A DNA stretch of 5,862 bases from Pseudomonadota bacterium (GTDB lineage Bacteria > Desulfobacterota > Syntrophia > Syntrophales > UBA5619). Positions within the stretch are counted from its first letter, which is position 1; the number at the start of each line of letters is the position of its first letter. The stretch lies in contig JAHJQP010000047.1 of NCBI GenBank assembly GCA_018819165.1, positions 1-5,862 of the forward strand, in the 5' to 3' direction. The notes under the pieces were generated by a model. It did not search any database. It was not told the DNA's origin and saw only the letters and a list, made by a program, of their open reading frames with translations. The translations under genes were made by a program, and so were the position numbers. Below, one piece after another: positions 1 through 5,809 of this stretch.

Positions 1-1
1 G

Positions 2-1333
2 ATCTCCCAAGAAACGGAAGACTTCGATATCGTTGTTGATGCGGAAACCCTCAAACGCATGGTGCGAACGCTCAGGGAACAGCTCGTTGAGGTCCGCTTC
101 CACGAAACGCAGCCAACGTTTCACCTGACGGTCATGTGCACCGCCCTTGCCGCCTCCCTAGGGGACTCCGACCGCCGGGCATGGAGCATCCGGGCAGAGA
201 CCCTTCCCTCTTTTTTGAAACAGGCACAGGAAGTACTCATCGACATGCCGAGACTCTTCCGGGATCTGGGTTTGGAGATGATCCGCGACATCGCGGCGTG
301 GCTGCGATCCCTCGAAATGGAACAGAATGAACTGGCTCCTGTCTTTTCCGCCCTCGAGCGGTTCGCCGATTTTCTGAGGAGTGCCCGGACGAGAAGCGAT
401 TGTCTGCTGCCCCCGGAAATCGTTGAACGGATCGTCAAGGAGCATCTCGGGTGCGGGGTTGGCCTGGACGAGGTCCGCAATACGCTCATGGAGGAAATCG
501 ACGAGATGGGCCGTATCATGGAAGAGGCCGGAGAAGCACTCTTCCCCGGAACCGGCTGGAGGGAGGCGATCCGAAAGATTCCTCTGCCGGCTTTCTCCGC
601 TGGGGGTCAGTTGGAGATGTACCGAAAAGAAGCCGATAACCTTTTACGCCACTGTATTGCCCGCGGTATCGTACCGGAAGGCCTTCCCGGGATAAGCCCC
701 CTCCGGATTTCGATACTCCCTCCGTACCTCAAGGCAATCCGGGCTGCCTCCGCTTACAGCTTCACTCCCGCAAATCCGTCGCAGAAGGGAACCTTCTACA
801 TCGTCCCCCCGGAAGGACCATGGAGCGACAACCGGGAGGAGCTTGCAGAGTACCGGATGCTGACTGCCCATGAGACCTACCCCGGCCACCACCTCCTCGA
901 CACTTGGCGCTGGCATTTTATCTCCCCGTCGAGACGCCAGGTGGAAAGCCCCCTCTTTTACGAGGGGTGGGCCTGCTTCTCCGAGGAACTCATGAGGATG
1001 ACGGGCTACTTTTCCGTCCCTGCGGATCTTCTCCTCCTTGCGAAGAGAAGGTACCGGAGAGCGGTTCGTGGTCTTGTCGACCTCGACCTGCAAACGGGGA
1101 CGCTTGAGCGTCGTTCCGCCGCAAAACTTCTTGTCGAGGCGGGCTTCCCGGCGGATGCGGCTGCGTCCGTCGTCCCGAAGTACGCACTGAGGCCGGGGTA
1201 CCAGGTATGCTACACTTTCGGACTCAGGCGATTTGCTGATTTGTACTTCCGGTATGGAACAAATGATACGAAGAGGTTTGTCCAAGAGGTCCTTTCCGGC
1301 GGGGAGATCGGTTTCGACCTCTTAGGGAAATAG
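2..1333 (+). CDS. DUF885 family metallopeptidase-like protein, 5' end outside window
   Basis: The frame is open from the first complete codon at base 2, so the ATG at 59 is probably internal and the gene is cut by the window edge. 443 residues are visible; DUF885 proteins are usually about 550-600, which fits a missing N-terminus. The diagnostic motif is HETYPGHH (869-892), a zincin-like His-Glu...His arrangement. It is followed by YEGWACFSEE (959-988), whose first Glu is the likely third metal ligand, as in EGWA motifs of related zinc peptidases. Seen: both motifs, in order and properly spaced. Known: DUF885 resembles zinc-dependent peptidases but most members have no assigned substrate. Inferred: a metal-dependent peptidase or amidase; no signal peptide can be judged because the N-terminus is absent. 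The TAG stop (1331-1333) lies inside a large palindrome. The ATP-grasp gene follows 65 bases downstream on the same strand and may share its transcript. Confidence 0.85.
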   Translation: MSQETEDFDIVVDAETLKRMVRTLREQLVEVRFHETQPTFHLTVMCTALAASLGDSDRRAWSIRAETLPSFLKQAQEVLIDMPRLFRDLGLEMIRDIAAWLRSLEMEQNELAPVFSALERFADFLRSARTRSDCLLPPEIVERIVKEHLGCGVGLDEVRNTLMEEIDEMGRIMEEAGEALFPGTGWREAIRKIPLPAFSAGGQLEMYRKEADNLLRHCIARGIVPEGLPGISPLRISILPPYLKAIRAASAYSFTPANPSQKGTFYIVPPEGPWSDNREELAEYRMLTAHETYPGHHLLDTWRWHFISPSRRQVESPLFYEGWACFSEELMRMTGYFSVPADLLLLAKRRYRRAVRGLVDLDLQTGTLERRSAAKLLVEAGFPADAAASVVPKYALRPGYQVCYTFGLRRFADLYFRYGTNDTKRFVQEVLSGGEIGFDLLGK

Positions 1334-1386
1334 GGGGACAGCGCCCCTATTTTACCGCAGAAAAATAGGGGCGCTGTCCCCCTATT
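1329..1386. repeat. REP-like perfect inverted repeat (25-bp arms, 8-nt loop)
   Basis: Bases 1329-1353 are an exact reverse complement of 1362-1386, with the loop at 1354-1361. Each arm is also partly self-complementary: AATAGGGG, a 7-nt spacer, then CCCCTATT. The element could therefore fold as one long hairpin or as two short ones, as in paired REP sequences (BIMEs). Sequences of the AATAGGGGACAG type are, to my knowledge, dispersed in many Desulfobacterota genomes and linked to REP-associated tyrosine (Y1) transposases. That family link is from memory. It is not a classic intrinsic terminator because no T-tract follows on either strand. The upstream gene stops inside the left arm, and the downstream Shine-Dalgarno starts right after the right arm. 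Confidence 0.85.
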
Positions 1387-1398
1387 AAAGGGGTGTAA

Positions 1399-2790
1399 AT
1401 GGAGAATTTTCTCGGCTGCCACTCGGAATGGAACCTGGGAAGTCCCGGAGGATGGGATTACCAGCGCATTACCCAGGTGATCGGCAAGGAAGTCTGGAAG
1501 CGGATCAATGAAATCCGGGAGATTAAGGTGGACCTGGATTTCGACCATCCTCTCCTCTATCCGATCAATGGATTCGTGGAGATGCTTCTCGACGCACACC
1601 GCGTGCGGGAAGGGAGAAACCCCGGAATCATCGCCGTCGTTGCGGAGGCAGAGACCCTCGAAGAGGTGACCGAGAATAGAAATCTCGCCGCAAAGCTCAG
1701 CGAAATACCTGGGATGACGGGGGCCCTCATGGCGCCCCATGAACTCGAGTTGAAAAACGGCAGGGTATGCCACGAGGGCAAACCCGTTTCTCTGCTCTTT
1801 CTCGACTTCAACACCGACACCCTGTTGTCCCTGCACCGCAAGCAGGACCTTTCCCCCCTTCTAACAGCGGTGAGGGAAGGGCGGGTCATCAATCCCCGAG
1901 GCACCGGACCAATCAACGTCAAGAGCGCCTTTGAGCTCATTACCGGTTCCTATAGAGACCGATTTCATCCGGAAACCGTAAGCCGCACGCCGTGGACCCG
2001 AAAGTTCTATCCCCGGCAGACGACAGGTCCAAAGGGAGAGGCAATAGATGATTTTATCGAGTGGACACGGAAACACTGGGACAGACTGGTCTTCAAGCCC
2101 GAGCGAGGGTACTCGGGAAAGGGGGTCCGTGTGGGAGGGATCCACGGAAATATAGAGGAAACGATTGAGATCGCGTTGAATGCAGGCGACTACATCGTCC
2201 AGGAGAAGATCCCTCTCCATCTCTGGGGGGAGGACAATCCCGTCCTCGACAGGGAACGGAAGGAAGTCGCGCTCGCCCGTTTCCAGACCGATTTCCGCTG
2301 CCTATTCGGCCCGGAGCGGGTTTTCGGGTTTCTCGTCAGGTTCGGCGGAGTTCCTACCAACGTCGGAAGCGGAGGGGGTGTACAACCTCTTGCCCTATTG
2401 CGCTCGGAGATGACGGTGAGAGATGCGGTGAACCGGATCAATGAAGCCATCCTCTCCATCGGATACGGGGACCTGCTCGAGATCGTCCGGATGCAGGAAA
2501 AGCTGGCTTTCGACCATAAGTTCACCTACCTGCTCGGCCCGATCAAGATGGCTCTCCGGCCGAGAGTGATAAGGCCCGGCCACATAGAGGTCCTGAGCGC
2601 CTACTGCAGAGCCATCTGGTCCGATTGCCTGACCCTGGAAAAGATGTGGCTTTCGGGGGAAATCGATTCGTTCGTAAACATCGAGGAGGAAGAGCTACGG
2701 ATCGCCCGTTCCCAAGTCTGGGGAGGGTCCCACGCCATTTTCGCATCCGACGGGCTCTTCAGTTTCGGAGCGCACCCGGAGGAGCCATGA
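1399..2790 (+). CDS. Circularly permuted ATP-grasp family enzyme
   Basis: 463 residues. The ATG start at 1399 has AAAGGGG (1387-1393) five bases upstream. The N-terminal half carries a motif-poor region with an IIAVVAEAET strand (77-86). The ATP-binding part then follows: TPWTR (197-201), TTGPKGE (208-214), the phosphate-loop-like stretch VFKPERGYSGKGVRVGG (231-247) with the likely ATP-binding Lys233, the hinge YIVQEKI (265-271), FQTDFRCLFG (295-304), and NVGSGGGVQP (321-330). This order and wording match the circularly permuted ATP-grasp (DUF407-like) and glutathionylspermidine-synthase-like group. Known: ATP-grasp enzymes join a carboxylate to an amine or thiol through an acyl-phosphate. 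Inferred: amide-bond formation on an unknown substrate, probably cytosolic as no signal peptide or membrane segment is visible. The stop overlaps the methyltransferase start (ATGA, 2787-2790), so both are translationally coupled. Confidence 0.85.
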   Translation: MENFLGCHSEWNLGSPGGWDYQRITQVIGKEVWKRINEIREIKVDLDFDHPLLYPINGFVEMLLDAHRVREGRNPGIIAVVAEAETLEEVTENRNLAAKLSEIPGMTGALMAPHELELKNGRVCHEGKPVSLLFLDFNTDTLLSLHRKQDLSPLLTAVREGRVINPRGTGPINVKSAFELITGSYRDRFHPETVSRTPWTRKFYPRQTTGPKGEAIDDFIEWTRKHWDRLVFKPERGYSGKGVRVGGIHGNIEETIEIALNAGDYIVQEKIPLHLWGEDNPVLDRERKEVALARFQTDFRCLFGPERVFGFLVRFGGVPTNVGSGGGVQPLALLRSEMTVRDAVNRINEAILSIGYGDLLEIVRMQEKLAFDHKFTYLLGPIKMALRPRVIRPGHIEVLSAYCRAIWSDCLTLEKMWLSGEIDSFVNIEEEELRIARSQVWGGSHAIFASDGLFSFGAHPEEP

Positions 2791-3566
2791 ATTTCGATGT
2801 GAACCCGGAATGGTGGAAGGAGCTATTCGACGAAGTCTACCTCATTACCGATGCACGATCGGTCTGCGATGACGATGTGACCCGCAGGGAGATCGATCTC
2901 ATACAGGCATTGATCCCTATTGCGCCGGAACAGGAAATCCTCGATCTTTGCGGAGGTCACGGAAGACACAGCATGGAACTGCATAACCGCGGATTCAAAA
3001 AGTGCACCGTCCTGGACTACTCGCAGTTTCTCATAGACAGGGGGAGAAAGGATGCGGGCAGATTGGGGATGGAGATCGAATTTCTCCAGGGAGACGCCAG
3101 GAAGACAGGTCTTCCCTCGGAAAAGTTTGACCATGTACTGATCCTCGGCAATTCCCTCGGATATATCCCTTCCCCGGATGGAGACCGGGATATTCTCTCC
3201 GAGGCATTGTGTCTGCTGAAACGCGGGGGGCGACTGCTCATCGATATCGTGAATGGCGCCACCCTCAGGAACAGGTTCAATCCCGTCGCCTGGCATGAGA
3301 TTGGCGGCGATATCGTCGTCTGCCGAAATAGAAGTCTGGATGGAGATGTCGTTCGTGCGCGGGAGATGGTGATGAGCAAGAAGGGCGGGCTTATCAGAGA
3401 TAACTTCTACTCCCTCAGGCTCTACGAGCCGGATTCGATACAGAGCCTCCTATCGGAAGTCGGGTTTTCCGGAATAAATGTCATAGGCGAATTTTCCCCC
3501 TTCAACAAAAAGGGGGACTACGGCTTCATGAACTTCCGTATGATCGTCACAGCTCGAAAATCGTAG
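2787..3566 (+). CDS. Class I SAM-dependent methyltransferase
   Basis: 259 residues from the ATG at 2787. I chose it over the longer in-frame start at 2625 because GGAGGAG (2778-2784) sits directly before it and because it gives the ATGA overlap typical of coupled genes. A Rossmann-fold methyltransferase is evident: motif I ILDLCGGHGRH (51-61) binds SAM, VLDYS (75-79) carries the acidic residue expected to contact the ribose, GDARK (102-106) lies at the adenine region, and FDHVLILGNSLGYI (114-127) is motif IV. GGRLLIDIVN follows as the post-motif strand. The N-terminal region with WW (9-10) and the region after about 160 probably bind substrate. Known: this fold methylates many small molecules and proteins; the substrate cannot be read from the motifs. 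Inferred: it methylates the product or substrate of the adjoining ATP-grasp enzyme. No intrinsic terminator is visible after the stop. Confidence 0.88.
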   Translation: MNFDVNPEWWKELFDEVYLITDARSVCDDDVTRREIDLIQALIPIAPEQEILDLCGGHGRHSMELHNRGFKKCTVLDYSQFLIDRGRKDAGRLGMEIEFLQGDARKTGLPSEKFDHVLILGNSLGYIPSPDGDRDILSEALCLLKRGGRLLIDIVNGATLRNRFNPVAWHEIGGDIVVCRNRSLDGDVVRAREMVMSKKGGLIRDNFYSLRLYEPDSIQSLLSEVGFSGINVIGEFSPFNKKGDYGFMNFRMIVTARKS

Positions 3567-3646
3567 AAAATCCCCCGAGGCCCGCCCTCAAACAAAAGCG
3601 ATCAGTCTTCTATTTCGACTTATTACGAGTTCATCAGAATTGGCTG
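3567..3646. other. Convergent intergenic spacer without clear terminator
   Basis: Eighty bases separate the ends of the convergent methyltransferase and acetamidase genes. The only structure seen is a 4-bp GAGG/CCTC stem (3577-3589) that lacks a T-tract on the + strand. No coding potential is evident. Confidence 0.5.
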
Positions 3647-4984
3647 TCAATCTATTCCATACTGATCCTTTATAAAGGACGTCAAACCCAAACGAGCCAA
3701 TCGATCCAACGGAACCCGGAAAGTAACCTGGACCACTCCTGGGTGACGACCGATTTCTATTGCGCCGGTGATCGTGGCTCGATTCAGTACCTCAGGGAGC
3801 GTCATGCCAAACAGCTTGGCGGCGCGTGCCAGACCATTGTCTGTTGCAGCGTTCAGGTTCGGTCCCGTTCCAATAATTGAGACGGGAGCTGACTTTTCCA
3901 GAGCGGCCATCCCCCACGATTTGGCTACATATTCAGCCCTTTTCGTCTCTTCTTCTGATAGCGGCCGCGCCAGGAATGGCAAATCCTCAAGGACAGGGAA
4001 GAGAATCGGTCCCTCGAGTTTAAGACCTTTGAGCAGGTGCACCTGCAGGGTGACAGTGCCGGCAACATCAGCCGTATGACCGGCAATTTCGCCATCTCCC
4101 TGGAGAGCATGCATGTCGCCCATATAGATTCCCCCTCCAGGTACTTTAACCGGGCAAACAAGGATTGCACCGGTACGTACAGCATCAATATCCATGTGGC
4201 CGTCTGTACGGTTCTCGAGCTGTTTAGCGGTAATACCATATTCATGAGGCGCGTTAATCAGAAAGGATCCGAAATCGCCGGCATTGTGGGAATCAGGCAT
4301 GGGAATGGCGGGAGTTGTACCCAACTGACCCATGAACGGCCGCAGGCGAGCGACAAGCCCTACCAGATCGTGAGGAGCAAAGGTAAGAATGGGGTGTTGA
4401 ACGGAATTCGCGGGCACTGATGAATACCGGCTGGCCTGGCGTGCAATCTTCTCGGCAGCTTTACGGTCTACAGTGACCCCCACGGAATAATTACTGTCAA
4501 AAACGATCGTATATCCGTTGGTGAAGGTAAAGGGGGAAATTTCCTCACCGCATTTGGTACAGCGGATCGCCTTCGGGCCAATCCCTTTAACGCTCGTTTT
4601 CGGGTACATCGTGTCGCAGTGAGGGCAACGCCGGGCTACATAAGGATCTCCCAAAAAACGATCTTCGGCAACCACACGGTCGTTCCCGGATGCGGTAGCC
4701 GCTGAAGCAATCGTAATGTCCTTGATCCTGATTGCGATCGCATCTCCCACTTCAGCACCTTCTACAGCTACCGGCTGAGTCACCTCATGGCCGCCCTTTA
4801 ATTCCGGAGTAATCATCGGTCCCCAACACCCAGGCGCCGTGTTGGCCACGATATAACCGTTATCCCGAACCGGTCCCAGCATCGGCTTCCTGGGATCAAG
4901 GATACCATCGGTAAACTTGTCCACAAATACCGTTCCGGGGCACATCGCTGCCTTTTTCTTGTCCAACAGCTTTTTAGTTCTCAT
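3647..4984 (-). CDS. Acetamidase/formamidase family protein with zinc-ribbon insert
   Basis: 445 residues. The start ATG (4982-4984) is supported by a strong AAAGGAGG (4993-5000) eight bases upstream. The family is recognised from GGHEVTQPV (64-72), FAPHDLVG (202-209), MPDSHNAGDFG (229-239) and above all the signature GGIYMGDMHALQGDGEIAGH (284-303). Known: FmdA/AmdA enzymes hydrolyse short-chain amides such as formamide or acetamide to the acid and ammonia, in the cytosol, but many annotated members have untested substrates. Unusual here is an insert around residues 118-147 with CPHC (120-123) and CTKC (142-145), a four-cysteine zinc-ribbon pattern. The protein is therefore longer than the roughly 300-410 residues common in the family. 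No signal peptide or membrane segment is visible. It has a candidate promoter of its own and appears monocistronic. Substrate specificity is uncertain. Confidence 0.88.
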   Translation of the reverse strand: MRTKKLLDKKKAAMCPGTVFVDKFTDGILDPRKPMLGPVRDNGYIVANTAPGCWGPMITPELKGGHEVTQPVAVEGAEVGDAIAIRIKDITIASAATASGNDRVVAEDRFLGDPYVARRCPHCDTMYPKTSVKGIGPKAIRCTKCGEEISPFTFTNGYTIVFDSNYSVGVTVDRKAAEKIARQASRYSSVPANSVQHPILTFAPHDLVGLVARLRPFMGQLGTTPAIPMPDSHNAGDFGSFLINAPHEYGITAKQLENRTDGHMDIDAVRTGAILVCPVKVPGGGIYMGDMHALQGDGEIAGHTADVAGTVTLQVHLLKGLKLEGPILFPVLEDLPFLARPLSEEETKRAEYVAKSWGMAALEKSAPVSIIGTGPNLNAATDNGLARAAKLFGMTLPEVLNRATITGAIEIGRHPGVVQVTFRVPLDRLARLGLTSFIKDQYGID

Positions 4985-5065
4985 GCGCTGGTCCTCCTTT
5001 GTTTGTTGAAAAAATTAACATTGACACGTTCCCGTATCCCCCTCAAAAGAGGTAAAAAAACAATA

Positions 5066-5094
5066 AAAGTATTAGCTTTTTAAATTAGCGTCAA
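5066..5094 (-). promoter_or_regulatory. Candidate sigma-70 promoter for the acetamidase gene
   Basis: On the - strand, TTGACG (5089-5094) is a 5/6 match to the -35 box. It is separated by 17 bases from TACTTT (5066-5071), a weak 3/6 match to the -10 box. The predicted start near 5059 would give a leader of about 75 bases. A short A/T-rich AAAAG/CTTTT hairpin (5065-5080) followed by a T-run overlaps it and could weakly terminate the upstream 88-residue gene. Both readings are tentative. Confidence 0.4.
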
Positions 5095-5100
5095 CCGCAA

Positions 5101-5367
5101 TCAATCCGTAGATTTTTCCAATAATTCCCTGAGAACCGGTCTGACATAGATCTCATTGAGGTCAAACTGCCTCAATGCCCTTGTCACGACGCGGATCTTC
5201 TCTCTTACCGTTAAGCGGGAGTGAACAATCAGAACGTATTCCCCCTTCATACGACAGAGGCCTCCCGTACCGGGTGAATTCTCCACGTTTATGTTTTCAT
5301 AGCGAATCGCAATTCCAAGTTTCTCTGCCAGTTCTTCGAGTTGATTTAAAAGAACCGCGTCATTCAA
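5101..5367 (-). CDS. Small conserved-looking protein of unknown function
   Basis: 88 residues, starting with TTG (5365-5367); no ATG or GTG lies in frame upstream. An AGAAGG sequence about eight bases before the TTG is a plausible Shine-Dalgarno. The protein opens with an amphipathic helix-like segment (LLNQLEELAEKLG, 6-18). Then come a strand IRYENI (21-26), a Gly-rich turn with the only Cys in GGLCRMKGEYVLIV (35-48), a helix VREKIRVVTRALRQF (54-68), and a C-terminal helix PVLRELLEK (77-85). No transmembrane segment or signal peptide is visible. I recognise no named family. The strand, Gly-turn, strand, helix order loosely recalls an IrrE/ImmA-like zincin core, but the HExxH motif is absent. 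Its role is unknown. The acetamidase gene follows 116 bases downstream on the same strand but seems to have its own promoter. Confidence 0.7.
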   Translation of the reverse strand: MNDAVLLNQLEELAEKLGIAIRYENINVENSPGTGGLCRMKGEYVLIVHSRLTVREKIRVVTRALRQFDLNEIYVRPVLRELLEKSTD

Positions 5368-5394
5368 GAGAGGGACCTTCTGTCTGATTCTGAG

Positions 5395-5421
5395 GTTAAA
5401 GTAAGTTAAAGACCGGTTAAA
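5395..5421 (-). promoter_or_regulatory. Three phased TTTAAC direct repeats, candidate activator site
   Basis: On the - strand TTTAAC occurs at 5416-5421, 5405-5410 and 5395-5400, with starts 11 and 10 bases apart. They therefore lie on one face of the helix, about 28-54 bases before the TTG start of the 88-residue gene. Such spacing is typical of OmpR/PhoB-type response regulators; which regulator binds is unknown. Farther upstream, CTCGAAA on the + strand (5430-5436 and 5440-5446) and GAAATTT (5422-5428 and 5443-5449) continue the phased pattern. Confidence 0.35.
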
Positions 5422-5459
5422 GAAATTTACTCGAAAAATCTCGAAATTTGCTAATAAAA

Positions 5460-5524
5460 TGGCGGAAGTGCATGGGAATCGAACCCACCTGAGACGTTAT
5501 CAGCGCCCCACACCGGATTTGAAG
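5460..5524 (-). tRNA. selC: 3' fragment of tRNA-Sec (selC), probable attachment site
   Basis: Reading the - strand, the anticodon loop CTTCAAA (5518-5524, anticodon TCA at 5520-5522) is followed by the 3' anticodon strand TCCGG. A long variable arm comes next, with stem GGGGCG/CGTCTC around a 7-nt loop. Then come the T arm with GGTTCGATTCCC, the acceptor 3' strand GCACTTCC, discriminator G and encoded CCA (5460-5462). A TCA anticodon, very long variable arm and 8-nt acceptor strand identify tRNA-Sec. The 5' half is missing: no GGAAGTGC acceptor strand and no CCGGA anticodon strand lie upstream, and the upstream bases instead code for a small ORF. It cannot fold as a complete tRNA and is very likely non-functional. 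The cut at the anticodon loop is typical of duplicated 3' tRNA ends left by tyrosine-recombinase integration. Confidence 0.8.
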
Positions 5525-5643
5525 CCGCTATTGCCCCGTGCGGGAGGAGATTGAACCTGGCTTTTCCAGTATTCGACATTGCCCGCCTCTTCCAGGTGCG
5601 AATTGATATAGGGATAATCAAGTTTTCGGGCTGTCGGTGACAT
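5500..5643 (-). CDS. Small ORF (47 aa) reading into the selC fragment
   Basis: The ATG (5641-5643) is preceded by a strong GGGAGG (5652-5657) with eight-base spacing, and by a good promoter, so translation is plausible. The peptide is hydrophilic and starts MSPTARKLDYPYINSHLEE. It contains AGNVEYW (20-26) and ends FKSGVGR, with the TGA in the variable arm of the tRNA-Sec fragment. Residues 41-47 are therefore encoded by tRNA-derived bases. There is no membrane segment or signal peptide, and I recognise no family. Two readings are possible: an intact small gene that ends in the attachment site of an integrated element, or the N-terminal stub of a longer gene cut at the recombination point. Its dedicated promoter and operator-like palindrome favour a regulated element gene. 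Function unknown. Confidence 0.6.
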   Translation of the reverse strand: MSPTARKLDYPYINSHLEEAGNVEYWKSQVQSPPARGNSGFKSGVGR

Positions 5644-5672
5644 GTTTCACCCCTCCCTTTGTTTTCTGAATC

Positions 5673-5711
5673 GTTCCTGCATCCACAAAACTGAAGTCAT
5701 CTCGCAGGAAC
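5673..5711 (-). promoter_or_regulatory. Leader hairpin before the 47-aa ORF
   Basis: GTTCCTGC on the - strand (5704-5711) pairs perfectly with GCAGGAAC (5673-5680) around a 23-nt loop, extendable by two further pairs including a T-G wobble. It lies within the predicted 5' untranslated region, about 30 bases before the start codon. No T-run follows, so it is not an intrinsic terminator. Confidence 0.45.
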
Positions 5712-5713
5712 AA

Positions 5714-5737
5714 CTCTATTCCGAGCCCAGAATAGAG
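5714..5737. promoter_or_regulatory. Operator-like inverted repeat over the -10 box
   Basis: Ten-base arms 5714-5723 and 5728-5737 (core CTCTATTC/GAATAGAG, eight perfect pairs, then one T-G wobble and one G-C) surround a 4-base centre. The palindrome covers the -10 hexamer and extends to the predicted start site, where a dimeric repressor would block transcription. It could alternatively act as an RNA hairpin at the 5' end of the transcript. Confidence 0.5.
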
Positions 5738-5757
5738 GAGATAAGTGAATCTGTCAA
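5729..5757 (-). promoter_or_regulatory. Sigma-70-like promoter for the 47-aa ORF
   Basis: A perfect -35 box TTGACA (5752-5757) is followed after 17 bases by TATTCT (5729-5734), a 4/6 match to the -10 box. Transcription would start near 5722, giving a leader of roughly 80 bases before the ATG at 5643. Confidence 0.6.
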
Positions 5758-5809
5758 TTTGAAAATCATCTGATTACAACTGTCGAACACGGGGGAGAGA
5801 AACTGGATT

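Noticed and set aside
1329..1386. Rho-independent terminator between the first two genes
   Set aside because: The stem is strong, but no run of T follows on either strand and the repeat form is REP-like.
2625..2786. Longer N-terminus for the methyltransferase
   Set aside because: It would overlap the ATP-grasp gene by more than 160 bases. The start at 2787 has its own Shine-Dalgarno and the usual ATGA overlap.
3577..3589. Intrinsic terminator after the methyltransferase gene
   Set aside because: The stem has only four pairs and is followed by AAACAAAAG, not a T-tract.
5004..5020. Imperfect TGTTGA/TTAACA repeat before the acetamidase ribosome site
   Set aside because: The arms are six bases with one mismatch in an A/T-rich stretch, which is easily due to chance.
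5021..5044. Promoter on the + strand starting with TTGACA at 5021
   Set aside because: No -10-like hexamer lies 16-18 bases downstream, and no + strand gene follows.
5460..5570. Complete tRNA-Sec gene on the - strand
   Set aside because: The 3' part fits, but no 5' acceptor strand complementary to GCACTTCC, no D arm and no 5' anticodon strand complementary to TCCGG occur within 60 bases upstream.
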